A stretch of 46,888 bases of DNA from NCBI GenBank assembly GCA_902625895.1, contig CACODD010000006.1:1-46888 (forward strand). The letters run 5' to 3'. Numbering within the stretch: position 1 is the stretch's first letter; every line of letters begins with the position of its first letter. Position numbers and translations under genes: made by a program. Source of the DNA: an uncultured Alphaproteobacteria bacterium (GTDB taxonomy: Bacteria > Pseudomonadota > Alphaproteobacteria > Methylaequorales > Methylaequoraceae). This document shows positions 24,528-33,599 of this stretch, piece after piece. Under the pieces are notes generated by a model. The model had not been told where the DNA came from. It made no database searches and was given only the letters and a program-made list of their open reading frames with translations.

Positions 24528-25826
24528 TTAGGGTGCCGGTGCAGGAGCAGGAGCATCGCTAGGAGCTAGACTAGGTGTAGTAGGAGCCACGGTTTCTTTG
24601 TCAAGAGGAACAGACATTGACTTGTTAATTCCCAGATTTTTATATACAGAACACAAAGCGGTCACAAGCTTTTTAATCATTTTTGGAGTATGTTGAGGAG
24701 AAGCAGTAATTCTCAATCTTTCTTCCCTTCTAGGTACTGTCGGATAGTTTATTGGCTGAACATATACTTGGAAATCATCAAGTAACATTTGACTTGCATT
24801 TTTACAAAGTATGGGGTCACCTATGATAACTGGGATAATATGACTTTTGTTGTCTATAAACGGTATGTTATTTTTTTTAAGTGAATTTTTAAGATCACTT
24901 ACTACTTTAAACAACTTTTCTCTTTCTGATGAAGAAAACTTTAAATGTCTGATAGACGCATACGCACCGGCAGCAATACATGGAGGTAAAGATGTCGTAA
25001 AAATGAATCCTGACGAAAAACTTCTTACGAAATCAATGGTTTCTTTTTTTGCAGTGATGTATCCGCCAATGACTCCAAAAGCCTTTGCTAATGTTCCCTG
25101 TATTATATCTACTTGATCCATGACTTTATCTCGTTCAGCTACTCCTGCGCCTCGTTCACCATAGATTCCAACTGCGTGAACTTCATCCAAAAAAGTTAAA
25201 GCATTATACTTTTGAGCCAGACTACAGATACTTTTTATTGGTGAAAAATCACCGTCCATTGAATAAACAGATTCAAAAGCTATTATCTTAGGCTGTGATT
25301 TCGGAAATTTTTTTAGATTTTTTTCTAAATCATCTAAATTATTATGTTTGAAAATCACCTTTTTTGCACCTGAGTTTTTAATGCCCTGAATCATAGATGC
25401 ATGATTCTTTTCGTCTGAAAAAAAAACACAATTAGGAATTTTTTTCCCTAAAGTTGATAAAGTTGCTTGGTTGGCCAAATAGCCAGAATTAAACAATAGC
25501 GCAGCTTCTTTTTGATGTAGATAGCAAAGTTCTCTTTCTAGAAGCACATGATAATGATTGGTCCCAGAAATGTTCCTTGTTCCACCAGAACCAGCCCCTA
25601 CTTTTTTCAAAGCATTTGTCATACTCTCTAGAACATCTTTATTTTGGCTCATTCCCAAATAATCGTTGCTGCACCACACAGTGACTTCTGATACGGAATT
25701 GTCTTTATAGTTCAAAGCTTGAGGAAAATTTCCAGCTAACTTTTCAAGGTCAGCGAAAACTCTGTAGTTGCCTTCGGATTTAAGTTTATTTAAACTTTCT
25801 TTAAAAACTTCTAAATAATTAATCAT
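24528..25826 (-). CDS. hemA: 5-aminolevulinate synthase with Ala/Pro-rich tail
   Basis: PLP enzyme condensing glycine with succinyl-CoA, the C4 route to haem of Alphaproteobacteria. Signatures: WCSNDYLGMSQN, GAGSGGTRNISGT, FLDEVHAVGIYGERGAG and the PLP lysine in QGTLAKAFGVIGGY. Body length is normal, but the last 25 or so residues (after SMSVPLDKE) are a low-complexity Ala/Pro tail, encoded by locally GC-rich DNA. I use ATG 25826 rather than the TTG at 25835. It overlaps msrB by eight bases. Confidence 0.95.
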   Translation of the reverse strand: MINYLEVFKESLNKLKSEGNYRVFADLEKLAGNFPQALNYKDNSVSEVTVWCSNDYLGMSQNKDVLESMTNALKKVGAGSGGTRNISGTNHYHVLLERELCYLHQKEAALLFNSGYLANQATLSTLGKKIPNCVFFSDEKNHASMIQGIKNSGAKKVIFKHNNLDDLEKNLKKFPKSQPKIIAFESVYSMDGDFSPIKSICSLAQKYNALTFLDEVHAVGIYGERGAGVAERDKVMDQVDIIQGTLAKAFGVIGGYITAKKETIDFVRSFSSGFIFTTSLPPCIAAGAYASIRHLKFSSSEREKLFKVVSDLKNSLKKNNIPFIDNKSHIIPVIIGDPILCKNASQMLLDDFQVYVQPINYPTVPRREERLRITASPQHTPKMIKKLVTALCSVYKNLGINKSMSVPLDKETVAPTTPSLAPSDAPAPAPAP

Positions 25827-26199
25827 TTTTAACAAAGCTCAATGCAACTGAATTTATACAGTATCTTTTAAAAGTTGGTTCGGGTCCATCCTCAAAAACA
25901 TGCCCTAGATGCGCTTTACAATTAGAACATACAACTTCAACTCTTCTCATACCAAATGTATTATCATCAATCTCATCAATTACCTTCTCATTTATGCATG
26001 AATGAAAGCTTGGCCAGCCAGTTGATGAGTTAAACTTATGCTTTGAGCTAAATAGTTTAGCTTCACAACATATGCATTTATAAATTCCATCCTCAAAAAA
26101 GTCGAAAAATTCTCCTGTAAAAGGTGGTTCCGTTGCAGCATTTTGTGTAACCTGAAATGCAAGTTCAGATAACTTAATTTTTAATTCTGATTTCCTCAT
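25819..26199 (-). CDS. msrB: peptide methionine-R-sulfoxide reductase
   Basis: Repairs oxidised methionine (R form). Two zinc-binding CxxC pairs are visible (CICC and CSNC), plus the substrate region STGWPSFH and the catalytic Cys in RYCINSVAL. Length 126 aa is usual. It is divergent from thiO and overlaps the start of hemA, so the two form an operon. Confidence 0.96.
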   Translation of the reverse strand: MRKSELKIKLSELAFQVTQNAATEPPFTGEFFDFFEDGIYKCICCEAKLFSSKHKFNSSTGWPSFHSCINEKVIDEIDDNTFGMRRVEVVCSNCKAHLGHVFEDGPEPTFKRYCINSVALSFVKND

Positions 26200-26265
26200 A
26201 CTAATTCACATATAATAAAGTTATTATAAATTAAAATAAAAATATTTACAGTTTATTGTTTTTTT

Positions 26266-27360
26266 ATGATCATAATTTTAGGTGCAGGAATAATTGGACT
26301 CTCTATAGGGTACGATTTATTGAGAAAAGGAAAAAAAGTTAAAATCTTTGACTCAAATACTATTAAAGCTAAGTCCACCGACGCTTCAATTGGGATGTTA
26401 GCACCGCTAATAGAGGCAAAACCATTGGAAAAAGAACTTTTTAAACTAATGACAGCGTCAAAACTAATTTGGGAGAATTTTCAACAAAATAAGAATTTTT
26501 CTCAAACCACTGGATTGAAAAATAATTCTTCATTGATGGTAGCGCTTAATAAAGACGATGAAGAAAAACTAAAGTTTAAAAAAAAATTTTTTGAAACTTT
26601 AGGCTATAATTCAGTATTTCTGTCAAAAAATGAAACTCTTAGAAGAGAGCCGTTTCTAAATTCTAACGTTACTGCCTCTTTGCTTTGTAATAAACAAGAT
26701 CAAGTAAACCCAATACTTTACAGAGATTTTTTGATTAAAGAAATTTTAAGAATGAAAGGAAAAATCATAAACGAAAAAAAAATAAAAAAAATAACTATAA
26801 AGAAAAACAAAATTTTTTTTAATGATAAAAGTCTTAACTTTGATAAAGTCGTAATTTCGTGTGGGGCATGGAGCAATGAAATAATCTACAATTCTTTCGG
26901 AATTAAATTTCCTACAAGACCACTTAAGGGGATTTCGCTAACTCTAAAGGCACCGCTAATAAAATTTAATCATAATCTTTGGTTTAGAAATATTTATATT
27001 GCTCAAAGGGACAAAGGAATCTTAGCTGTTGGTGCAACTGAAGAGGAAAAGGGTTTTGATAATTCAGTCAGAATGGACGAATTGTTTTTTTTAACTAATT
27101 CACTGTGGGAATCTTTACCAAAACTTGAAGATATAAGTTTAAATGAAATAAAAGTAGGTTTGCGACCAGCAGTTTTTGATGGGAATCCAATTATTGGTCC
27201 ATTAGAAGAAGTTTCACAAGATATTATTTGTAATTTTGGTCACTACAGAAATGGAATTTTATTAGCTCCGATTACTTCACAAATTATTTCAAAATATATC
27301 TTTGAGGAAAACATAGCTAAAGAATATAAATTTTTTTCCCCTAAAAGATTTAATTTATAA
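26266..27360 (+). CDS. thiO: glycine oxidase / FAD-dependent oxidoreductase
   Basis: Oxidises glycine to iminoglycine for thiazole formation in thiamine synthesis. N-terminal FAD fold IIILGAGIIGLSIGYDL; then SIGMLAPLIEA, as in ThiO. The C-terminal part has VGLRPAVFDGNPIIGPL and GHYRNGILLAPIT, the DAO-family end. Length 364 aa fits. First of thiO-thiS-thiG. No TPP riboswitch sequence is seen in the 66 bases between it and msrB. Confidence 0.92.
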   Translation: MIIILGAGIIGLSIGYDLLRKGKKVKIFDSNTIKAKSTDASIGMLAPLIEAKPLEKELFKLMTASKLIWENFQQNKNFSQTTGLKNNSSLMVALNKDDEEKLKFKKKFFETLGYNSVFLSKNETLRREPFLNSNVTASLLCNKQDQVNPILYRDFLIKEILRMKGKIINEKKIKKITIKKNKIFFNDKSLNFDKVVISCGAWSNEIIYNSFGIKFPTRPLKGISLTLKAPLIKFNHNLWFRNIYIAQRDKGILAVGATEEEKGFDNSVRMDELFFLTNSLWESLPKLEDISLNEIKVGLRPAVFDGNPIIGPLEEVSQDIICNFGHYRNGILLAPITSQIISKYIFEENIAKEYKFFSPKRFNL

Positions 27361-27382
27361 TTTTTTAGTTTATCATTTAACA

Positions 27383-27613
27383 ATGAAGAATTTAAAAAAT
27401 AAATACTTTATTAATGGTAAGAATTTTAGTTGTGAACTCAAAGAACCTTATTTGGAGGATTTAATTGAAATCTTTCTTAATAAATCTATCCTGAAGGAAC
27501 CTAAAATTGCTGTTGCGGTAAACAATCAAATGATTGAGAGATGTAAATGGAAAAAAAAAAAAATAAACTTTCAAGATAAAATTGAAATTGTTGCTCCGTT
27601 TTTTGGGGGGTGA
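27383..27613 (+). CDS. thiS: sulfur carrier protein ThiS
   Basis: A 76-residue ubiquitin-like carrier ending in Gly-Gly (IVAPFFGG), which is adenylated and thiocarboxylated to bring sulfur to the thiazole ring. It is about ten residues longer than most ThiS at the N-terminus. A 13-A run (27551-27563) codes for part of a lysine stretch (WKKKKI). It lies between thiO and thiG. Confidence 0.93.
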   Translation: MKNLKNKYFINGKNFSCELKEPYLEDLIEIFLNKSILKEPKIAVAVNNQMIERCKWKKKKINFQDKIEIVAPFFGG

Positions 27614-27616
27614 TTT

Positions 27617-28390
27617 ATGAAATCAGATTATTTAGTAATTGATGGAAAAAAATTTAATTCTCGTTTGATTATGGGTACATCTCTTTACCCAAATTTAGAT
27701 GTTATGAATAAGTCTTTGAAAATTTCTGAAACACAAATAATCACAGTTGCAATTAGACGACTTAATTTATCTTCTAAAGGTTTTTTTCTAGATCAACTAA
27801 ACAAAGACTATTATTTCTTACCAAATACTGCAGGTTGTTTTACACAAAAAGAAGCAATTTTAACGGCAGAATTAGCTCGAGAAACCCTTCAAACGAATTG
27901 GATAAAACTTGAATTAATTAGTGATAAAGAAATGTTATTACCTGACCCAATTGAGTTATTTGATACCTGCAAGAGCCTGGTAAAAAAGAATTTTAGAGTT
28001 TTTGTATATTGCTCTGATGATCCAATTCTTTGCAAAAGATTAGAGGATTTAGGCTGTGAGATAGTTATGCCTTTGGTATCTCCAATCGGTTCAGGACTAG
28101 GAGTAAGAAATGAACATAATCTTGAGATTATAAGAAGAATATGTTCTGGAAAAATATTTGTTGATGCCGGTATCGGTAAACCAAGTGATGCCTCTAGAAT
28201 AATGGAAATGGGATTTGACGGAGTTTTATTGAACTCCTCTGTTGCAAGGTCATTAGATCCTGTAAATATGGCTAATGCTATGAAGCTAGCTGTAATTTCA
28301 GGGAGACTGGGATACAAATCTGGAATTATAGAACGAAGAAATATGGCCTCTGAAAGCACATCTTTCAAAGGGAAAATTTCTAACTTTTAA
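27617..28390 (+). CDS. thiG: thiazole synthase
   Basis: Forms the thiazole phosphate of thiamine from deoxyxylulose phosphate, the iminoglycine made by ThiO and the ThiS thiocarboxylate. A TIM-barrel protein with SRLIMGTSLYPN, TVAIRRL, PNTAGCFT, the Schiff-base lysine in NWIKLELI, and VDAGIGKPSDASRIMEMGFDGVLLNSSVA. Length 257 aa is usual. It starts four bases after thiS; its 3' end overlaps the convergent pyrE by 11 bases. thiE, often next in the operon, is absent. The antisense ORF 27889-28368 is a shadow. Confidence 0.95.
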   Translation: MKSDYLVIDGKKFNSRLIMGTSLYPNLDVMNKSLKISETQIITVAIRRLNLSSKGFFLDQLNKDYYFLPNTAGCFTQKEAILTAELARETLQTNWIKLELISDKEMLLPDPIELFDTCKSLVKKNFRVFVYCSDDPILCKRLEDLGCEIVMPLVSPIGSGLGVRNEHNLEIIRRICSGKIFVDAGIGKPSDASRIMEMGFDGVLLNSSVARSLDPVNMANAMKLAVISGRLGYKSGIIERRNMASESTSFKGKISNF

Positions 28391-29018
28391 CTTTCATTTT
28401 TTCAAGAAATGATTCGACAATTTTAACTTCATCATATTTAAGAATTTTTTTTCTTGATGCTACGCTAAGAACATGACTCCAATTGGTCAGAAAGATTACA
28501 TCAATTTTTTTTTTCTTAAATAAATAATAATCTTTGATTATTCCGTAATTAAAAATGACAAATATACCACTGATATTAGCTCCTAGTTTATCAATTGCAT
28601 CTAAAAATTTCAACTTGCTTCCACCATCAGTCATTAAATCCTCAGCTAAGAGAACATTATCTTTTTGTCTCAATAAACCTTCGATCTGCGAATTTTTACC
28701 AAATTTTTTTTTTTCTTTTCTTATGTAAGTCATTGGCAAATTTAGTTTTTGTGCAATAAATGCGGCAAATGGAATGCCAGCAGATTCGCCACCAGCAATA
28801 TTTGAAATTTTTTTGAATTTTGATTTTTCTTTTAATTTTGATATGCCAAAATCAATTAATTTTTTTCTTTCTTCTGGAAATGAAATTATACGCCTACAGT
28901 CACAATAAACAGGACTTTTTTTACCAGACGTCAATTTAAATTGTTTTTTTGGACTGAAGTTAATACATTTTAAATCTATGAGAATTTCAGCAGCTTCTTC
29001 GGATATATTTTTAACCAT
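28380..29018 (-). CDS. pyrE: orotate phosphoribosyltransferase
   Basis: Joins orotate to PRPP in pyrimidine synthesis. LTSGKKSPVYCDCRRI is the orotate-site start of bacterial PyrE; ISNIAGGESAGIPFAAFIA and YIRKEKKKFGKNSQIEG form the loop; LLAEDLMTDGGSKLKF is the PRPP motif. Length 212 aa is normal. It is divergent from the second small zincin gene with only 12 bases between starts. Confidence 0.93.
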   Translation of the reverse strand: MVKNISEEAAEILIDLKCINFSPKKQFKLTSGKKSPVYCDCRRIISFPEERKKLIDFGISKLKEKSKFKKISNIAGGESAGIPFAAFIAQKLNLPMTYIRKEKKKFGKNSQIEGLLRQKDNVLLAEDLMTDGGSKLKFLDAIDKLGANISGIFVIFNYGIIKDYYLFKKKKIDVIFLTNWSHVLSVASRKKILKYDEVKIVESFLEKMKVKS

Positions 29019-29030
29019 AACAAAAGGATT

Positions 29031-29420
29031 ATGACACTTTCAAATTTAATTTACATTTTATTACAATGGATTTCAATTAACACAAATTATGATACTAGTA
29101 AATTTGATTTTCCAATCAATGTTGTAGAACCAAAAGTCATCCAGGAAATGGTTTGTGGAGGTAAATGTCCAGTAATTGCTTTTTTCTCAGATGAACACGG
29201 AATATTTATATCAAACAGTGATTATAATGACCCGTGCAATCAATCAATTTTACTTCATGAAATTATTCATTCTTTTCAGTCTGATCTAAAAATTGAAAAT
29301 GCTTTTAAAGAAAAAGAGGCGTATGAACTACAAAATAAATTTTTAGAGGAATTATCAATAAAAAATGATATGATAGATATTCTGAATATTAAAAAATGTA
29401 GATCAAAACAATCTAATTGA
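29031..29420 (+). CDS. small HExxH metallopeptidase-like protein, copy 2 (DUF6647-like)
   Basis: A 129-residue relative of the protein at 3321-3776. It shares a hydrophobic N-terminus with a Trp at the same place (W13), Cys at 42 and just before the motif (C69; C73 in copy 1), the zincin motif HEIIHSFQ (H76, E77, H80), and a downstream EKEAxxLQN segment, where E94 matches E106 of copy 1. Third and later cysteines differ. It is shorter between the motif and the Glu. Function unknown; a secreted or periplasmic metal-binding or proteolytic role is possible. Confidence 0.62.
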   Translation: MTLSNLIYILLQWISINTNYDTSKFDFPINVVEPKVIQEMVCGGKCPVIAFFSDEHGIFISNSDYNDPCNQSILLHEIIHSFQSDLKIENAFKEKEAYELQNKFLEELSIKNDMIDILNIKKCRSKQSN

Positions 29421-29439
29421 TTATTTGTGGGGTGAAATT

Positions 29440-31122
29440 GTGAGCGATTATAAAACAGATCTTGAGATTGCGAGAGAAGCAAAAAAACTAAAAATCTCTG
29501 AGGTTGCTTCAAATAGACTATCTATCGATGAAAAAAACTTAGTTCCATACGGACATTTCAAAGCAAAACTTGATTCAGGCTTCATTAGTGGACTTAGTAA
29601 AAAAGATGATGGAAAGTTAATCTTAGTTACTGCGATGACCCCCACAACTGCTGGAGAAGGTAAGACTACAACTTCAGTAGGACTTACCGATGGTCTTAAT
29701 TTTATTGGTAAAAAAGCCATGGTTGCACTAAGAGAACCGAGCCTAGGTCCATGTTTTGGCATGAAAGGTGGTGCAGCAGGTGGTGGATATGCACAAGTTG
29801 TTCCCATGGAGGATATTAATTTACACTTTACTGGTGATTTTCACGCAATTACATCTGCACATATGCTTCTTTCTGCAATGATTGATAATCATATATATTG
29901 GAATTTAGAGCCAAAAATTGATAGCAGGAGAGTTGCTTGGAGAAGAGTCGTAGACATGAATGATAGAGCACTAAGGCAAATTACAAACTCTTTGGGGGGA
30001 ATTTCCAATGGATTCTCAAGGGAAGATGGCTTTGATATAACAGTCGCATCTGAAGTCATGGCAATACTTTGCTTGGCAACGGATTTTGAAGATTTGAAGG
30101 AGAGGTTAGGAAAAATTATTGTAGGTTACACAAGAGATCTGGATCCAATTTTTTGCAGAGATATAAAAGCTGATGGCGCTATGTCAGTTCTGCTCAAGGA
30201 CGCGCTTCAACCAAATTTAGTACAAACACTCGAGAATAATCCTGCTTTTATTCATGGGGGACCATTTGCAAATATTGCACATGGATGCAACACGGTTATT
30301 GCAACTAAGACTGCTTTGAAACTCTCTGATTATGTCGTAACAGAGGCAGGTTTTGGAGCCGATTTAGGTGCTGAGAAATTTTTAAATATAAAATGCAGAA
30401 AAACCGGTTTGAGACCTTCATGTGCTGTTGTGGTCGCCACAGTAAGGGCTCTCAAACTTCATGGAGAAGTTGACCCCAAAAATCTTGGTGAAGAAAACCT
30501 TAAAGCTGTGGAGAAGGGACTACCAAATCTTTTAAGACACCTAGAAAATCTTTCAAAATTTGGAATACCTACTGTAGTAGCTTTAAATAGATTTCCCACA
30601 GATACCAAAAACGAAATAACAAAAGTTCAAGAAGTTTGTGAGGAACTTGGAGTTAATGCAGTACTAGCTGAGCATTGGAAAGATGGTGGCAAGGGAGCTT
30701 CAAAATTAGCAGAAACTGTTATTTCAACTATCGAAAATAAAAAAGCTGAAGTAAAGTTTACCTATGATGATAAAGACGACGTAAAAGTAAAAATAAAGAA
30801 AATATCAAAAGAAATTTACAGGGCATCAGAAGTTACCTTTTCGCAACCTGCACTAAAAAAATTAGATGAAATATCAAAGTTAGGCTTCAACCATTTTCCA
30901 GTTTGTATGGCAAAAACTCAATATAGTTTTAGTACCGATCCAAAAAATAAGTGTGCACCTGAAAATCATGATATTCAAATAAGAGAGGTCAGGTTATCTG
31001 CGGGAGCAGAATTCATCGTTGCAATTGCTGGAGACATAATGACCATGCCTGGTTTGCCTAAGAAACCTGCGGCTTACGAAGTAAAAATAGGATCTGATGG
31101 AAACATTCAAGGTTTATTCTAA
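29440..31122 (+). CDS. fhs: formate-tetrahydrofolate ligase
   Basis: ATP-dependent activation of formate to 10-formyl-THF, joining formate to one-carbon metabolism; in marine Alphaproteobacteria it often serves oxidation of methylated compounds and purine synthesis. The P-loop [20 protein letters not shown], the [22 protein letters not shown] stretch and [13 protein letters not shown] toward the end are diagnostic. I prefer GTG 29440 (VSDYKTDL), preceded by GGGGTG, over the TTG at 29425; this gives 560 aa, the usual length. The 3' end overlaps the convergent glycosyltransferase by nine bases. Confidence 0.95.
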   Translation: MSDYKTDLEIAREAKKLKISEVASNRLSIDEKNLVPYGHFKAKLDSGFISGLSKKDDGKLILVTAMTPTTAGEGKTTTSVGLTDGLNFIGKKAMVALREPSLGPCFGMKGGAAGGGYAQVVPMEDINLHFTGDFHAITSAHMLLSAMIDNHIYWNLEPKIDSRRVAWRRVVDMNDRALRQITNSLGGISNGFSREDGFDITVASEVMAILCLATDFEDLKERLGKIIVGYTRDLDPIFCRDIKADGAMSVLLKDALQPNLVQTLENNPAFIHGGPFANIAHGCNTVIATKTALKLSDYVVTEAGFGADLGAEKFLNIKCRKTGLRPSCAVVVATVRALKLHGEVDPKNLGEENLKAVEKGLPNLLRHLENLSKFGIPTVVALNRFPTDTKNEITKVQEVCEELGVNAVLAEHWKDGGKGASKLAETVISTIENKKAEVKFTYDDKDDVKVKIKKISKEIYRASEVTFSQPALKKLDEISKLGFNHFPVCMAKTQYSFSTDPKNKCAPENHDIQIREVRLSAGAEFIVAIAGDIMTMPGLPKKPAAYEVKIGSDGNIQGLF

Positions 31123-32238
31123 TAAAAACTCATTATAAACTTCGAGGAATTTTTTTATAATTATTTTGGTTGAAAATTTTTCAATAACTAACTTTCTTCC
31201 ATTTTTACCGTAAAAATTTGACAGTTTAGGGTTGTTTAGAATCTTTTCGATAGCTTTGGATAAGTGAATATAATTTTGTGCAGGAACCAAAATTCCATTA
31301 AAATTATTACGGCATATTTCTCTACAACCAACTACATCTGTTGTTATGATCGGAAGTTCACAACTGGCAGCTTCGAGAAGATTTTTTGGGAGTCCTTCTC
31401 TGTAAGAGGGTAAAACAGCAATTGTTGATTTTTGAAGATAAGGTAGAACATTCTTTTTTTCCCCTTTCCATATAATTAATTTTTCACTCTGCCACTGCTC
31501 TAACAGATTTACTTTAACTGATGCTCGATTTTGTATGTCTGGATTACCAAGAATCAAAACAGAAATTTTTTTTTTTTTTCTTATTTCTTTAATTGCATTA
31601 ATTAATTCGAAAATACCTTTGTCATATAATATCCTTGAATGGAATATGATATCATATATTTTTTTTGTTTTTTTACTTTTAAAGAAACCTGTATCTACTC
31701 CAGAACCATAGATAATAGTTGTTTTGGCAAACTTAGTAATTTTGTTATTTTTAAAAATCAACTTATCTTCTTTATTCTGAAAAATAAAAAGAACCTTCAT
31801 TTTTTTTAAAAAAATATTTATTAAACTTACATATGAAAATTTTAAAATTTTTGATGATAATTTTTTACTTATAAAAATATAACCCAGCCCAACAACGCAG
31901 AATATCATTTTTTGTTTTCTGAATACTTTAGATATAATAGAGGTATACAAAATAGGTTTTAGAGCAACACTTTGAATTAAATCTGGCTTAAACTTTAAAA
32001 TAATCAAAAATAATTTTATGATACAAAATAATTCTCTTAAAGGATTTATTGACCCTCTATTTATCTCAATATGCTTTGTTTTAAACCCATAAGATTGTAT
32101 TATTTTCTCCTTGTCTGTAAAATTACAAACTACAAGCACCTCGAAGTTATTTTTTAAAGCTGAGCATGCTTGATCGATTTTATGGGACAAAAAATATTCA
32201 TCTTCACTTACGAAATATAAAAGTTTATATTTTCTCAT
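31114..32238 (-). CDS. glycosyltransferase, GT4-like (family 1 in Pfam)
   Basis: A 374-residue GT-B-fold enzyme. The C-terminal half has the donor-binding region: [29 protein letters not shown] and the EX7E-type motif in [31 protein letters not shown]. The N-terminal half begins [15 protein letters not shown], similar to polysaccharide and lipopolysaccharide transferases that use UDP-sugars. The acceptor is unknown. It is beside, but divergent from, galU and ugd, which supply UDP-glucose and UDP-glucuronate. Confidence 0.85.
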   Translation of the reverse strand: MRKYKLLYFVSEDEYFLSHKIDQACSALKNNFEVLVVCNFTDKEKIIQSYGFKTKHIEINRGSINPLRELFCIIKLFLIILKFKPDLIQSVALKPILYTSIISKVFRKQKMIFCVVGLGYIFISKKLSSKILKFSYVSLINIFLKKMKVLFIFQNKEDKLIFKNNKITKFAKTTIIYGSGVDTGFFKSKKTKKIYDIIFHSRILYDKGIFELINAIKEIRKKKKISVLILGNPDIQNRASVKVNLLEQWQSEKLIIWKGEKKNVLPYLQKSTIAVLPSYREGLPKNLLEAASCELPIITTDVVGCREICRNNFNGILVPAQNYIHLSKAIEKILNNPKLSNFYGKNGRKLVIEKFSTKIIIKKFLEVYNEFLLE

Positions 32239-32252
32239 AGTTAGGTAATAAA

Positions 32253-32696
32253 ATGTTATATTACATTATTTTTGGAATAATTTTAGCAACAATTTTACTT
32301 TCATTATTTTTAGAATTTATTCATGAATCCCATGAAAAATTTAAAAAGAAAATAAAATTCATCTTGTCTATAATTTTGGTCATTATAATTCTTTTAATAA
32401 TGACAAGATTTCCTAATATTATATCGGTAATTCCTGCTGTTTTTTTAATTCTATATAGATGGCGTGTTTTTATAAACTTTTTGTTACAAACATTTTTCTT
32501 CAAGAAAAGAAATAACTCTTCGAAGTCATTAAAAAAGGAAGATGCTTATGAAATTCTTGGCTTAAAACAAAATGCTTCAAAAAATGAGATTTTGAAAAGG
32601 TATCAAGAATTAATAAAAAAAAATCATCCTGATAAAGGTGGGTCAGAATGGATTACAAAACAAATTAATAAAGCCAGAGATACTCTTTTAAGTTGA
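32253..32696 (+). CDS. membrane-anchored J-domain protein (Pam18/Tim14-like)
   Basis: A 147-residue protein with hydrophobic segments at about 1-20 and 34-70 and a C-terminal J domain (about 95-147, EDAYEILGLKQNASKNEIL, then HPD at 125-127 and GGSEWITKQINKARDTLL). The J domain is at the very C-terminus and has the short GGS-x4-QINxARD end, as in mitochondrial Pam18/Tim14 and its alphaproteobacterial relatives, rather than DnaJ itself. It should stimulate DnaK at the inner membrane. The start is 14 bases from the divergent glycosyltransferase. Confidence 0.85.
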   Translation: MLYYIIFGIILATILLSLFLEFIHESHEKFKKKIKFILSIILVIIILLIMTRFPNIISVIPAVFLILYRWRVFINFLLQTFFFKKRNNSSKSLKKEDAYEILGLKQNASKNEILKRYQELIKKNHPDKGGSEWITKQINKARDTLLS

Positions 32697-32729
32697 GATT
32701 TTTTTTTTTTTCTTTAACCTTCAGTTTTT

Positions 32730-33599
32730 ATGCAAAGTAAAATAAAAAAAGCTATTTTTCCAATTGCAGGTTTGGGAAGTCGATTTCTTCCTGCAACTAA
32801 AACATTAGCAAAGGAAATGTTAATTGTCATGGATAGACCTATTTTAGAATGGGCTGTAATCGAGGCATCTAAGTCTGGGATTGAAGAAATGATTTTTGTA
32901 ACTTCTTCGAAGAAAAATTCAATAATTGAACATTTTAATAGATCATTAGAGCTTGAAAATTTGTTAAAAAAAAAAAAAAAGAATAATCAGATTTCTTCGA
33001 TTCAAAGCCAAAGTGAGCTAGGAAAATTCACTTACGTAATTCAAGATGAGCCAAAAGGGCTTGGACATGCTGTATGGTGTGCAAAAAGATTCATTGAGAA
33101 AAATGAAAATTTTGTTGTGATGTTACCTGATGACATAATTCTTTCTAAAAAGCCTGTTATAGCACAAATGCTTAAAATTCATGAAAAAACCTCAGGAGGT
33201 TCAGTTTTAGCTTTAGAGAAAGTTCCAAAGAAAGAAGTATTTAAATACGGTGTAATTGATTTTCAAAAAAAAAAAGATAATTATTATCAAATAAAAAATC
33301 TTATCGAAAAACCACATCCTTCAAAAGCACCTTCAAATCTTACTGTTGTTGGAAGATATATTTTGAACTACAAAGTGTTTGACCTTCTTGAAAAACAGAA
33401 AAAAGGTCATGGAAATGAAATTCAACTTACCGATAGTTTGATTTCTTTGATTGAGAAACCGGGTTTATACGGTTTGGAATTTGAAGGAAATAGGTATGAT
33501 TGTGGAAACAAGTTAGGTTTTATTGAAGCTAATGTTAATTTCGGATTGAAAGATAAAAATGTTAGTAAAAATCTAAGAAATTTATTGAGAAAAATATGA
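32730..33599 (+). CDS. galU: UTP-glucose-1-phosphate uridylyltransferase
   Basis: Makes UDP-glucose from UTP and glucose-1-phosphate for surface polysaccharides. The nucleotide-binding start FPIAGLGSRFLPATKTLAKEML is diagnostic, followed by FVTSSKKNSIIEHF and the VMLPDDI metal site; RYDCGNKLGFIEANV closes the protein. Length 289 aa is normal. A 15-A run (32966-32980) encodes consecutive lysines in an open frame. It overlaps ugd by four bases. Confidence 0.96.
   Translation: MQSKIKKAIFPIAGLGSRFLPATKTLAKEMLIVMDRPILEWAVIEASKSGIEEMIFVTSSKKNSIIEHFNRSLELENLLKKKKKNNQISSIQSQSELGKFTYVIQDEPKGLGHAVWCAKRFIEKNENFVVMLPDDIILSKKPVIAQMLKIHEKTSGGSVLALEKVPKKEVFKYGVIDFQKKKDNYYQIKNLIEKPHPSKAPSNLTVVGRYILNYKVFDLLEKQKKGHGNEIQLTDSLISLIEKPGLYGLEFEGNRYDCGNKLGFIEANVNFGLKDKNVSKNLRNLLRKI

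Noticed and set aside
26200-26265. Possible TPP riboswitch ahead of thiO
   Set aside because: The gap is only 66 bases and shows no conserved CUGAGA-type element.
27889-28368. 159-aa open frame antisense to thiG
   Set aside because: It lies wholly inside a confident thiG gene on the other strand, has no family look, and such mirror frames are common in AT-rich codon use.
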